Of a DNA stretch of 43,070 bases, positions 25,701 through 32,477 are shown piece after piece. The first letter of the stretch is position 1; each line of letters begins with the position of its first letter. The notes beneath the pieces are model-generated. The model saw nothing but the letters and a program-made list of their open reading frames with translations, did no database searches and was not told where the DNA came from. The stretch comes from a virus. The stretch lies in the IMG/VR virus record IMGVR_UViG_3300002053_000006, positions 1 through 43,070 of that record. The stretch is one strand, 5' to 3'. A program made the translations under genes and the position numbers.

Positions 25701-26329
25701 TTCGGCTCTGACAAGATTGTGTCAAGTACCTTAGCCCTAATATCCTCCATGCTCCCAGCGTAACCTTCAGGAAGAGACCTAGTAGCCAGATACTGAAGAT
25801 TGCTGAACGCTTCCTGTAGCCATGCCTTATCACCCTCAAGCAGAAACTCCTCAGGAGAGCGCCCCGCTGGGGTGGAGCTCCAGACATACACATCCTCAAC
25901 AGTCTGAACTCCAGAGTCAGGGTCTGCAAGAATTATTGGAAGGGAAGTAATCATCTGTTGTCGCCAGCTCATCCTAGCGAATTCTTGAGTAGCAGCATCA
26001 AGCTCGGCCTGAGCGTCTTTCCACTGCCTGTCAAAGTCCTCCTTAGACAAGATGTGAATATTAGCGAATGGAAGAGGAATAGAAATGCCACCCTTCTGAG
26101 ACTGCCAGAACATGCGAGTACTTACTCTACTTGGAGGGAGCTCTGATAGCTTACGTCTTGCCTCAGTAAGACGAGCCTCTGCCCTAGCATATAGCTCACC
26201 AAACGCCTTATACTGACGCTGGTAGCCTGGATAGTATTCAACAGGCTCAGGAGGAGTTGGAGTAACAACTTTTTCCTCTTCAGGCTTCTCTTCTTCCTTC
26301 TTTTCTTCTTCATCAATACCATTAGGCAT
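19730..26329 (-). CDS. Giant virion-associated polyvalent protein with GNAT-like and ADP-ribosyltransferase-like regions
   Basis: About 2,199 residues, the largest gene, between portal and scaffold, where podoviruses often encode ejected internal proteins. The N-terminus is acidic and Pro-rich, then mostly helical. Around residues 1,095-1,190 a GNAT-like region shows VIDILGV, a long helix, ISIVAKPEHQKLYKAGNYT and GYTLYEKS. Around 1,440-1,590 an ART-like region shows GYRGGIPKG, GTGLYLANTKEMAERFS, then ISEILQDQGYDAVRV; the usual catalytic Glu is not obvious. A helical C-terminus follows. Such ART modules occur in phage polyvalent proteins. The ATG at 26329 is better spaced from GGAG than the one at 26335. 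Delivery into the host at infection is inference. Confidence 0.7.
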   Translation of the reverse strand: MPNGIDEEEKKEEEKPEEEKVVTPTPPEPVEYYPGYQRQYKAFGELYARAEARLTEARRKLSELPPSRVSTRMFWQSQKGGISIPLPFANIHILSKEDFDRQWKDAQAELDAATQEFARMSWRQQMITSLPIILADPDSGVQTVEDVYVWSSTPAGRSPEEFLLEGDKAWLQEAFSNLQYLATRSLPEGYAGSMEDIRAKVLDTILSEPKLELKSVHNLTVDELVKTIRPITVELPEGMSAEDVRTIVSDLGFDEETQADIDSIHTVAEELKRDWQAQAAYLNLIRAGILDVEAPELTPAEFTKMLFTQPAMATFELLDKYFNALSRPLAAAAILAFPRIDKDSSAAELERIYEEYRSQGVGAWEAYSLAFQTWDVNLAYKMFAENALDPTSYLGFGIASKVAITGDKVLLRLLGKSLEASRLGATRASTVAAKATTKIGKVSEFLATPGRVIDAACHGPYLSRFVGAIERGWLELWDVPFRGLRRAIRAIPKTPTQRAISYARQAFMDTRAYLRRFTGKDLVGVTIPEVREAFESAIKQAAERPFETGDLAVRVGKYLTEYDFFEEATIKEWAQLAGGEGAQVTQQMVHDVNNFFDMFYRKTLTSKEAASNILLAIGVDTTAKNVNKLTNTLSREGEKLAKASLDIIKGDSARDVLEGLLRHVEDMQVRKALSPVYKYALKMGKSTGFFNRAGRAIDSLTRNSFLAKIDRMFTAPMANQYLLFTNYGPFNVIESAMRSFLGGGEMLYPRAASPVDELVRIGEGLTNLPYEMVVAQREMGRLEIAVIDPKTNKTLVFNKGKIPGITKDLPFGVSIDIGGKKYPIRSLQQYNDMFADFGTKQRAYYLLTKYKQFLQEIAPDQIDEIARVFDRAQPILDDIKSISKGDKNDFVRVLQQDATVGPDMVRKHDIPLPELERRKALREVNKTLDKCTDIYNPQKQAIRDKILDGSIWKDINGTMNAIKDSVREFNIVSLQNEGAALDRLVADLKDFAPATSDEMLRNIGFISDIVDGISERIGEVRSITQSRAASLTGQEIDDFHRAASETLAGFLGKSKDAVDTMLDGIARNVSRPRTLLDDLTMDIKLAPTKGGAPGEYDIILDGIRVGGLGTHESKKLNSLVIDILGVDKPGILDRQFLRDIDVLANDLAVIKGYNKISIVAKPEHQKLYKAGNYTSTRSEAGYTLYEKSVMKPKPGITLTADQTQRLHSLTDAIKLRHANAVAARDLDRKIINDAVSQTPRRKRNKEFWDWLQQKRSTEAWEPYWAKEETLFNNVEDLKLGMMNSLGVDITEPAVVPQVVDKLAPAHVAYMMGVAGDDMYKALTKVGAMTTIRSKNRFTTWVYRRANKAATKVGKTPEEMGFSREAIGDVYDQMFANVGIDPAFANKEALAPAMMQLDDVEQELTRQYGLKAIPESDYVKFKQYVNQVAEGVESLPMYGPAIGYRGGIPKGKAVYATTGSEATEGTGLYLANTKEMAERFSRAGKGLTTRDVTYSRPKKVLEIGHDETYLMAQDASPLLEPVQETDSVWLKANKRAAEIANLSDTNWDVEVAGANISEILQDQGYDAVRVGRPGDPDGWIVLLDDSLWRGEIKPSVSAEWTSIREDAMKRARTQYEMDFTDYENRNMVDALMRMIYPFWTYEWQRWFWLPRAMLRTPGVGTAIGRYYEYSEQGYIPIPGTDLQFNPLRGTVFMGGFRRLYLRDYPEYYDQFPGMEMIDFLSRMGFYPGAHIMLPIVATGAITGKPEWSEVMPAWSKTVLDAARAISPDKAGAVIDHYVPDRFREYLTMLTLGEMGYDADAIWRKKHTGEKLTEEEEKLWRQAEAKAVGWKGVLMEQTGVFRIRPEEYQDFINKNKELIADMTGVPVEVQDTINNRYPVTGKRLSDYYKLDALQQKVLYNSEMYKRWQGVTTPLYPSQWQQEDIRIREYYEKVSDVYQDYRKNGVYDEQGNLVARSVNEITRLWMSGEIGPDQWRSQRGTLMTQASAAVTELGKRVYPDVPKTLDERAARYEERGLPAPTYSPDQELMYMYYDIKPELKFDWDSQTDEWNFEAYYAKIQALIETLEGEFKQRFLDRIQFDWNAMEKLYWSVSMEYLRPYRLVRNLVLEQYNDEQRQQIERFEVARGAERDELQDIIGPDGEKLISGFASKVREARQRMRMIDPELDAWCYFFGITDTLLSAKSKERYAELEDKYIDNSMAG

Positions 26330-26341
26330 AGTCATATCTCC

Positions 26342-28045
26342 TTATGCGATAGCCTCTGGGGGAATAGCTCTAGAGGCAGCAGCCCTCTCAGATAACTGTC
26401 GCTGTGCAGAAGCTGCTTGAAGCTCGGCCATAGCTGCCTGCTCAGCAGCATCATACAGCTCGGCAGTAGCATCATCATTGTTCTTTCTAAGGAACGCCGA
26501 CTGCTCACGATAATACGCAATCAAGGCTATTAGAGCATTAGTAGGATGTGCTTCAGCCATTGCCTTTCTAATACGGGCCTTCTCAAGCATCGGGTTCTTG
26601 ATATCTGCAAACAGCTTGTGCAGGACGTAATCATAGCTCAGAGAGAATTGAGGGTCTAACATACGTGCAACTGTGGCCTTCTGAACCATCTCTCCAGGAA
26701 TTTCCACACTGTACTCAGCAGTGACCCTCATTTCCTTATTCAATCCCTTTGGAACCTTCCACCCGTAGGGAGATATTCCACGTTCTCGGGCATCATCTAT
26801 GAGGTCATTGTCTATATCACTCATCAGGTCAATGAGAGCCTGATGAAAAGGCTTGATGATTTGGTTAGCAGACGCAGCAATCTGGCTCATCACATAGGCC
26901 GACACCTGGCCAGAAACACTACCATGCATAGCCCACGAGACTCCACCTCTCTGCATCATAGCTTCGAGGTCAAGCTGGGTACTCCTCAGCTCAAGAGGTA
27001 TAGGAACTCCACCAATGAACTCAACAGAGTCATCAGGACCGCCCCTGAATATAGAGCCACGTCTGAACAGGTCCTCAGGCTTAACGATTGGCCTTCCACT
27101 TCTGCTCCGCTCAAACACAGCAGGCTGAGCTGTGTCACGCATGAGCTGAAGAGTGAAGGTCCACCACCTATTCCAGGTTCGATATATGTTCTCATTGGTA
27201 GCAACCACACTCTGGCCAATTTCTTCCTTCCAGCGGTCTCCTTTGGCCTGAGAACCAGCGTTGTAACTCTGCGTGTCCAGTTCTAAGTTTTGTGATAGAG
27301 CCCCAGTGTCAGGCAGTCCACCTACAGGCGACACATAGATTGGAATACGCTTAAAGCGGGTTGGAGCAAACTTGACAAGACCGTCAGTACTGTCACCAAT
27401 GACCACAGCGTTCCACACCTGATTATAGTCTGGCTCAATCCACCAGTAGTCATATATAGTGACATCCTTCTTGCCTCGAAGGTCTACAGTAGTCCACCCG
27501 TTCCTTTTTATCATCTGAGTAGCAGCATCGGCTGACATGCTGTATATATGAGCAACCTCTGATAGCCCAAGGTCAAAGTTGTCCCACATTGGATAAGTCT
27601 CGGCAGGACTCCAGACATCAATGAGTGAGTACGAGCCATCGTCACTGTTGATAGCAAATACTGCATACCATCCAGTGGCAAGAAGCGTCCCGATAAGAGC
27701 TCTGCTTAGACTTTGGCGAGGCCCAGTTCTACGAAACCGTATCTGGTTATCAGACCACACGGTATTGAGGAAAGTAGATACAGACTCATTGACGCCAGCC
27801 AGCTCAGGAGACCCAAGCTCATAGGATGATAGTCGATGAGGAACTTCGGCGTCTAGCAGATGTAGAATAAGATTATACATGCTCCTAGGGTCATTGCCTA
27901 CAAATGACTCCATCTTCTCAGTCCTGAGCTCATCAATCATCTGGATGAGCCTATACCACTTCCTCATCTTATCGTTGCGAGGCCGCCAGTATGTTCTCAG
28001 CTCCTTACAACGAGATGATACCTTCTGAGCATCACGTTCAATCAT
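26342..28045 (-). CDS. Portal protein
   Basis: A 567-residue protein directly after the large terminase, the usual place for the portal, the dodecameric ring through which DNA enters the head. Features match podoviral portals: a helical N-terminus (RDAQKVSSRCKELRTYWRPRNDKM), a wing-like beta region with DVWSPAETYPMWD, the STQLDLEAMMQRGGVSWAMHG helix, and an Ala/Gln-rich helical C-terminus (barrel). An AAGGGGG site precedes the ATG. It lies 2 bp from the terminase gene. Confidence 0.8.
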   Translation of the reverse strand: MIERDAQKVSSRCKELRTYWRPRNDKMRKWYRLIQMIDELRTEKMESFVGNDPRSMYNLILHLLDAEVPHRLSSYELGSPELAGVNESVSTFLNTVWSDNQIRFRRTGPRQSLSRALIGTLLATGWYAVFAINSDDGSYSLIDVWSPAETYPMWDNFDLGLSEVAHIYSMSADAATQMIKRNGWTTVDLRGKKDVTIYDYWWIEPDYNQVWNAVVIGDSTDGLVKFAPTRFKRIPIYVSPVGGLPDTGALSQNLELDTQSYNAGSQAKGDRWKEEIGQSVVATNENIYRTWNRWWTFTLQLMRDTAQPAVFERSRSGRPIVKPEDLFRRGSIFRGGPDDSVEFIGGVPIPLELRSTQLDLEAMMQRGGVSWAMHGSVSGQVSAYVMSQIAASANQIIKPFHQALIDLMSDIDNDLIDDARERGISPYGWKVPKGLNKEMRVTAEYSVEIPGEMVQKATVARMLDPQFSLSYDYVLHKLFADIKNPMLEKARIRKAMAEAHPTNALIALIAYYREQSAFLRKNNDDATAELYDAAEQAAMAELQAASAQRQLSERAAASRAIPPEAIA

Positions 28046-28047
28046 AT

Positions 28048-29742
28048 TTAGACCCCCTTACCCCAGTTCTCATCCCAGCCTCCGCCTTCGCCAGAGCTCC
28101 CGCCATACCCACGCTGGACAGACTGGGCATTACGGCAAACTATACCAAGAGCACCAGCATCGTGGTGGTCATCAGCACCAACAACTATAATGCCACTTTT
28201 CATAGAGCTGTCTCTACGAATGTTTCTGCACTGAGACCAGAAACGCTGGTCCTGGCAGTCAATATGCTCAAGGTGCCTGTTTACTTCAGTTATCATGTAT
28301 GGCTTAGTACTGGTATTAGTTTCCCAGCCTATAGCCCGAGTAATCTTACCACTTCTGACATCCTCCCTCCAGTAGAGGTCTGAATAATCCTTAACATGGC
28401 CTACGATGTCGAGATTGCTCTCAGGACATAGTACTGCATCATTATAATAGTGGCCAACCATCTTGCAGAAGTCAGCCATTTCGTCAGACTCGTAGAAGCC
28501 AGCTAGAGTTGCACAGTGCATCATAATCGGAGGATGCTCATTACCTTCTTTATCACGGTAGCCGTCCTCAAAGTGCCATACATGGGCAACAGACTCAGAC
28601 TGCTTGCCCTTGCCTGGGTCTATAGGAACCACATACTGAAGCCCATCTTCCCTGTCATGCCAGATTTCAAGGGTTGCTGAGAGACCAGTTTTCTCATTCA
28701 CCATGTTCTTACGAACTGGAGCTGGCCTACAATTCCTTATCTTATCATTTATAATGTCTCCGCTATAGGCTTGGTCTCCAGCAGTGATGAAACATGACTC
28801 ATCATCAGATGGATACTCCTGCTCGAATATCAGAACAGTCTCACCGCTGCGTCTCATAGATGCATTCTCAGCCCTATTGTACCGCCTCCAGCGAAGTTTT
28901 GCCATAATAAGCTTGTCGTCGAAGTTGAACATAGACTTCATCAGAGTAGCAAGCTTTTCCTCGTCAGCGTCTATATTAGGTAGTGGGTCTTGGTCATCTC
29001 CAGGCATACAGAAGTAGTCACCAGGCCACATCACATACTCAGGATGCATGAACCAAGGGTAGAAGTGAGGCTTATACACAGACTTGGCTACAGAAGTGCC
29101 TTCGATAGCTGCCTTATACATCTCATGGAAAGGATTGTCCTCACCGTTAGCAGTCGAACCTACCCTAATCTTAGTTCCGACCACCAGCGGAACTCTCTTC
29201 ACAGCAGATGCAAAGACTGCCTCATGAGTCCCAATAGGCCAGAACGCATACTCATCAAGTAGAAGATTGTGAATTGCCTCACCACGACCAATAGTATAGC
29301 TGCGAGCCGAGAAAATGTACATGGTAGAATAGAAATTAGTATCCTTGTCTACCCAGCTCAGTTCCTCAGCCGCCTTATGGTCAAGCTTTGGAATAGTTGG
29401 AATTATTCGCTCAAGTGCCTGATGAAACCGCTTCGCCTTCAGGACCTGTCGCTTAGCTGAGAACTCATCATAGCTGATAATCACTGAGACAGTCCCATTG
29501 AGAAAGATGTTATCTAGGTAGAAGTCTCCAACTACCAGCGAAGTAAACCCGACCTGCGAAGGCTTAACATAGATGTCCCTGTACTCTGAAGTATCAACTA
29601 CATCCTCTTGGATAGGATTGAGCCTCATAGGCACAAGTTGCCTCTCCTTGTTCTCAATCTGCAGAAGCGAGCTTATGGTAGTCTTGCGGTCTGAGAGCAA
29701 GCGCCTCATAGCCTCATCGAATGAAATGTTGGCAACTGCCAT
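28048..29742 (-). CDS. terL: Terminase large subunit
   Basis: A 564-residue packaging motor. The N-terminal ATPase has a terminase-type Walker A, KPSQVGFTS (residues 60-68), and Walker B LLLDE (D163, E164). The C-terminal RNase H-fold nuclease shows PIDPGKG (D375), CPESN (E441) and HHDA (D528), the three acids expected for DNA cutting. It pumps and cleaves DNA at the portal. GGAAG precedes the ATG, which follows directly on the stop of the upstream basic protein. Which packaging class it belongs to (headful or other) cannot be read here. Confidence 0.9.
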   Translation of the reverse strand: MAVANISFDEAMRRLLSDRKTTISSLLQIENKERQLVPMRLNPIQEDVVDTSEYRDIYVKPSQVGFTSLVVGDFYLDNIFLNGTVSVIISYDEFSAKRQVLKAKRFHQALERIIPTIPKLDHKAAEELSWVDKDTNFYSTMYIFSARSYTIGRGEAIHNLLLDEYAFWPIGTHEAVFASAVKRVPLVVGTKIRVGSTANGEDNPFHEMYKAAIEGTSVAKSVYKPHFYPWFMHPEYVMWPGDYFCMPGDDQDPLPNIDADEEKLATLMKSMFNFDDKLIMAKLRWRRYNRAENASMRRSGETVLIFEQEYPSDDESCFITAGDQAYSGDIINDKIRNCRPAPVRKNMVNEKTGLSATLEIWHDREDGLQYVVPIDPGKGKQSESVAHVWHFEDGYRDKEGNEHPPIMMHCATLAGFYESDEMADFCKMVGHYYNDAVLCPESNLDIVGHVKDYSDLYWREDVRSGKITRAIGWETNTSTKPYMITEVNRHLEHIDCQDQRFWSQCRNIRRDSSMKSGIIVVGADDHHDAGALGIVCRNAQSVQRGYGGSSGEGGGWDENWGKGV

Positions 29743-29964
29743 TTACTTCTTCCTTTTACGAAGTTTGCTAAGTGTGATTGCCAGCCTAGACTGACGACCA
29801 GTAGTTCCCCCCTCCTGCCTGTGCCTTCTTGCAAAGGCCATGACGCTCTGCCCAGCAGCCCTAGCTTTCTTAGTTAGAGCTCCAGGACGCTTGATGGCAC
29901 TCTGTATCCAGTTCCTCCCCTGCTTGCCAGCCTTACGACTGCTTGCCCTTCTTGTCCTTGCCAT
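29743..29964 (-). CDS. Basic phage protein, 73 aa
   Basis: Very rich in Arg and Lys (MARTRRASSRKAGKQG; RPGALTKKARAAGQSVMAFA; KLRKRKK at the end). The start at 29964 has GGAGG eight bases upstream. The 'RPGALTKKAxxAG...A' region is a compact helical motif found in small virion or DNA-binding proteins of phages; its function is not established. Its stop abuts the ATG of the large terminase. DNA condensation or a minor head component are possibilities. Confidence 0.6.
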   Translation of the reverse strand: MARTRRASSRKAGKQGRNWIQSAIKRPGALTKKARAAGQSVMAFARRHRQEGGTTGRQSRLAITLSKLRKRKK

Positions 29965-29965
29965 C

Positions 29966-30217
29966 CTAGCCGCCTCCAAATCTAGCCATAATCGCAGACA
30001 CTACGCCTGCAACAATAGCTGAAATTACCGAAGGAACTCCTACCTGCTGCTTCTTAGACGGATGAGTTATGCTGTCGCACTTTTTTTCTATCTCACCCAT
30101 TCTAACATGCTGCTCATAGGCCTTATCAAGAAGGTAGTCTAATTTATCATCCGCTGGCATCTTCTTGACACGTTCCTTGTACTCCAGCTCAGCATTGAGT
30201 TCTCTGCCGTCTGGCAT
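29966..30217 (-). CDS. Small tail-anchored membrane protein (possible holin/XhlA type)
   Basis: An 83-residue protein with a charged helical N-terminus (about residues 1-55) and one C-terminal membrane segment, VPSVISAIVAGVVSAIMARFG. This topology resembles XhlA/holin-associated proteins, but no endolysin is nearby and it sits between terminase genes, so the role is open. AAGGAGGT precedes the ATG by 4 bases. Confidence 0.55.
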   Translation of the reverse strand: MPDGRELNAELEYKERVKKMPADDKLDYLLDKAYEQHVRMGEIEKKCDSITHPSKKQQVGVPSVISAIVAGVVSAIMARFGGG

Positions 30218-30219
30218 GA

Positions 30220-30378
30220 CTACCTCCTTCTGAGAGGTCTTACTCTGCCAGGACTGCGAGGCTCTCGTGTCCTCACTCTGGCAAGATGAGCTCTGGCCAC
30301 ATTACGTCTGGAGGCAGCCTGTTGCTTCGTTGTGCGAGGTTTGCCAGAGCGAGTCCTAGCTGCAGTCCTGTTTGCCAT
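30220..30378 (-). CDS. Arg-rich 52-aa protein
   Basis: A very small, strongly basic protein: 17 of 52 residues are Arg, with few acids and no hydrophobic core. It begins inside the end of the terminase small subunit candidate (23-bp overlap), and its last codons (AGA AGG AGG TAG) form the ribosome binding site of the next gene. It is probably a nucleic-acid-binding or condensing peptide. It could be fortuitous, but the tight tiling between two real genes argues for coding. Confidence 0.5.
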   Translation of the reverse strand: MANRTAARTRSGKPRTTKQQAASRRNVARAHLARVRTREPRSPGRVRPLRRR

Positions 30379-30946
30379 CCACTGACCTCTGCAAAGTTAT
30401 GCTGTCTGTCCTTGATACCTTTACAATGTCTGGATTGCTTGCTACCCACTTAGCGAAGTTGTCTCCGCTCTCACTCCCCAGTACAAGAGCCTCAAGAAAG
30501 CCGAGCTGCTGCGGAGTATACTGAGAGCGCATCTTTCCTAGGTATGCATAATCGGCAGGAGTCATATCGACTGCCTTATTGTTGTCGTCCAGCTCTAGCC
30601 CAAGGCTCCGCCTTAGTACTCGATAGTCCTTCTCCAGTACCAGACGAAAGTTCCTATAGAACTCAATGGAAAGATAGTCCTTAGATACCTGTTTCCTGAA
30701 GCTTGGAATGTTCTTGCAGAGCTCTGCAAATTCATGGTCTTTCTTGGCCTCAGACAACCACTGCTTGCTACGGCCAATTTGCTGTAGCGCTTCTCTCACA
30801 GAGAAGCCTGTTACACGATAGCCTAGATACATGGCCTTAGGATTGTCTCGGTCATAAGGCAAAACACTAGACGCTACAGTTACCTCCTCTGGGACTGCAT
30901 CAACTACTTCCTGAGCGGTGCGTGGACTGGCAAGTTCATCAGACAT
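30356..30946 (-). CDS. Terminase small subunit candidate
   Basis: First gene of the late block, 196 residues. Residues about 45-75 (VTGFSVREALQQIGRSKQWLSEAKKD) look like a helix-turn-helix of the kind used by small terminases to recognise the packaging site. A central helical region could form the oligomer core. Its position at the head of the operon, three small genes before the large terminase, supports this. GGAGGG lies 8-9 bases before the ATG. A transcription regulator is the alternative. Confidence 0.6.
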   Translation of the reverse strand: MSDELASPRTAQEVVDAVPEEVTVASSVLPYDRDNPKAMYLGYRVTGFSVREALQQIGRSKQWLSEAKKDHEFAELCKNIPSFRKQVSKDYLSIEFYRNFRLVLEKDYRVLRRSLGLELDDNNKAVDMTPADYAYLGKMRSQYTPQQLGFLEALVLGSESGDNFAKWVASNPDIVKVSRTDSITLQRSVDGKQDCS

Positions 30947-30964
30947 AATAAACCCTCCACTTTA

Positions 30965-31029
30965 ATTATACCTCCGTGTGTGCCATTTGTCAAGTATAAT
31001 AATTTTGGCTCATGGTTATTTTTTATACC
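30965..31029 (-). promoter_or_regulatory. Main late promoter with upstream A-tract box
   Basis: Reading leftward: GGTATAAAAAATAA (31029-31016), a 17-bp gap, TATACTTGACAA (30998-30987, with TTGACA at 30993-30988), a 17-bp spacer, TATAAT (30970-30965). The boxes and spacings match those of the scaffold/coat promoter at 19.7 kb. It drives the terminase-to-tail operon and lies back to back with the rightward promoter at 31040. Confidence 0.85.
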
Positions 31030-31039
31030 GTACTGAGGA

Positions 31040-31069
31040 TTGACAACTCATTATACTATCCTATATAAT
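31040..31069 (+). promoter_or_regulatory. Sigma70-type promoter for a leaderless gene
   Basis: TTGACA at 31040-31045 and TATAAT at 31064-31069, spacer 18 bp, in the TTGACAACT class. The expected transcription start (about 7 bases after the -10) is the A of the ATG at 31076, so the transcript would have no 5' leader. Confidence 0.8.
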
Positions 31070-31075
31070 AATTGT

Positions 31076-31528
31076 ATGGACATCTGGTTGACTACGTGCA
31101 AAAAGAAGGCCAAGTGCAGCTATTGTGAAGAGCTCATTGAGCTTGGTGAGCCAGTTGTGTATGGCAGATTATGGCTCAGAACTAAGGAAGGTGAGTACAA
31201 ACCCAGGCGATTTGTCAAGAGGTTTAGATGGCATGCCCAGAAAGGTGACGAGAAGAAGTGCTGCTGGCTAGAACAGGCGCTCAATAACCTTGCTAACAAC
31301 CCATATATAGAGACCAGAGGGAGGAAGAGGCTTGTTCTGCCTCCAGAAATTCGAGAAAAGCGGCTTAAAGTGCTTAGAAGGAGAGCAAAAGTAGTTCAGC
31401 AGCTCCGAACTGAGACAGAAGAGCAGCCAGAACGCCAGGATATTGATGAGATTATCCGTCTAGGAGGTATTCTGGCCAGATTAAAGGAAGAAATCGAGCC
31501 TCTGGGAGGAGTTCCTAAGGGATGGTAG
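31076..31528 (+). CDS. Zinc-finger protein, probably translated from a leaderless mRNA
   Basis: A 150-residue protein with CKKKAKCSYC near the N-terminus and a WHAQKGDEKKCC segment near residues 56-67, a treble-clef zinc arrangement somewhat like PARP-type fingers (C-x2-C ... H-x-C). A very basic helical region follows (GRKRLVLPPEIREKRLKVLR) and then an acidic tail, suggesting nucleic-acid binding. It is the first gene of the rightward block. The ATG coincides with the predicted transcription start and has no Shine-Dalgarno; an in-frame TTG at 31040 is the -35 box. Confidence 0.65.
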   Translation: MDIWLTTCKKKAKCSYCEELIELGEPVVYGRLWLRTKEGEYKPRRFVKRFRWHAQKGDEKKCCWLEQALNNLANNPYIETRGRKRLVLPPEIREKRLKVLRRRAKVVQQLRTETEEQPERQDIDEIIRLGGILARLKEEIEPLGGVPKGW

Positions 31529-31530
31529 CT

Positions 31531-32121
31531 ATGGAAAAGATAGTATTAGGCGATTTTGCTTCCAAGATGGAAGAAATAGAGAGTTCCTCAGTAAGTTTGG
31601 TATTTACAGACCCTCCATACTCTCCCAAGTACTTCTATATTTGGGAGAAGCTCGCTAGAGAGTCTAAAAGGATACTAGTCGACGGAGGCTCACTCGTATC
31701 ACTAACTGGCAATATCAATCTTCCCAGCGTGCTGAGTACAGTGGGCAGATACCTAGACTACTATTGGTGCTGTGCGCTACTTCATGCACAAGTTTCTATT
31801 GTCGAGGCTGTCAACATATACAATACTTGGAAACCAGTAATATGGTTTTCTAAGGGAAAGCCCATTAGAAGTAACACCACACTTCCAGACGGTATCAGTC
31901 CTCATGGAGCTCAGAAGAATGACCATAGGTGGCAACAGGCAGATAGCTGGGCAGAGCACTTCATTCCCAATCTAGTGCCTCCAGGAGGTACAGTGCTAGA
32001 CCCGTTTCTCGGAAGTGGAACTACAGCTGTTGTTTGCAGGAAGCTAGGACTAAGCTTCATAGGAATAGATAATGACCCGAAAGCCATAAGCACAACTTTA
32101 AGAAGGCTAAACGGAGTATGA
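31531..32121 (+). CDS. DNA methyltransferase, beta-class type (DPPY)
   Basis: A 196-residue SAM-dependent DNA methylase with catalytic motif IV TDPPY (DPPY at residues 27-30) before motif I LDPFLGSGTT (156-165) and FIGIDND, the circular order of beta-class N6-adenine/N4-cytosine enzymes. Unlike the second methylase at 4833, its catalytic motif is canonical. The target domain between is short, and no partner restriction enzyme is seen. ATGs at 31522 and 31531 are both possible; MEKIVLGDF is the usual family start. Confidence 0.8.
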   Translation: MEKIVLGDFASKMEEIESSSVSLVFTDPPYSPKYFYIWEKLARESKRILVDGGSLVSLTGNINLPSVLSTVGRYLDYYWCCALLHAQVSIVEAVNIYNTWKPVIWFSKGKPIRSNTTLPDGISPHGAQKNDHRWQQADSWAEHFIPNLVPPGGTVLDPFLGSGTTAVVCRKLGLSFIGIDNDPKAISTTLRRLNGV

Positions 32122-32477
32122 TGGTAGAGTTTTTTGACAGTTTTTGTCCAGAGAAGCCCACTCCACCTCATGCTCACCACTGGGTAGAGGCCTCGAGAGT
32201 GGACAGAGGAGCTATCTTTGTGTGTAAATACTGTCTAAGGTCTCAGTGGTGGCCTACAGCCCTAGGGGGAGCTATGCTGCTTACTGAAATGATGTCTAAA
32301 TTCGGAGTTGAGGAAGGCTATGACATAACTATAGATGAGTTCCCAGTGGCTAAGAAGACCCTCACCTATCTCAGGAACATTCGCAGGATTGGCAAAGTGG
32401 TTAAGGATGGAGAGCAGTTAGCTAGAATTATAATCGCTATGGAGAAGGAGGGAAGCAATGTGGAAGAAGGAGCATAA
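32118..32477 (+). CDS. Zinc-binding hypothetical protein, 119 aa
   Basis: The N-terminal third has Cys and His residues spaced like a zinc site (DSFCPEK, HAHHW, VCKYCLRSQWWP). The remainder is helical and charged. Two adjacent ATGs (32118, 32121) overlap the methyltransferase stop, with GGAG upstream. The function is unknown; the CxxC-x-W pattern suggests a small knuckle used in protein or nucleic acid contacts. Confidence 0.6.
   Translation: MMVEFFDSFCPEKPTPPHAHHWVEASRVDRGAIFVCKYCLRSQWWPTALGGAMLLTEMMSKFGVEEGYDITIDEFPVAKKTLTYLRNIRRIGKVVKDGEQLARIIIAMEKEGSNVEEGA

Noticed and set aside
31040-31075. TTG-initiated extension of the zinc-finger protein
   Set aside because: It coincides with the promoter -35 and -10 boxes; the transcript should begin at about 31076.
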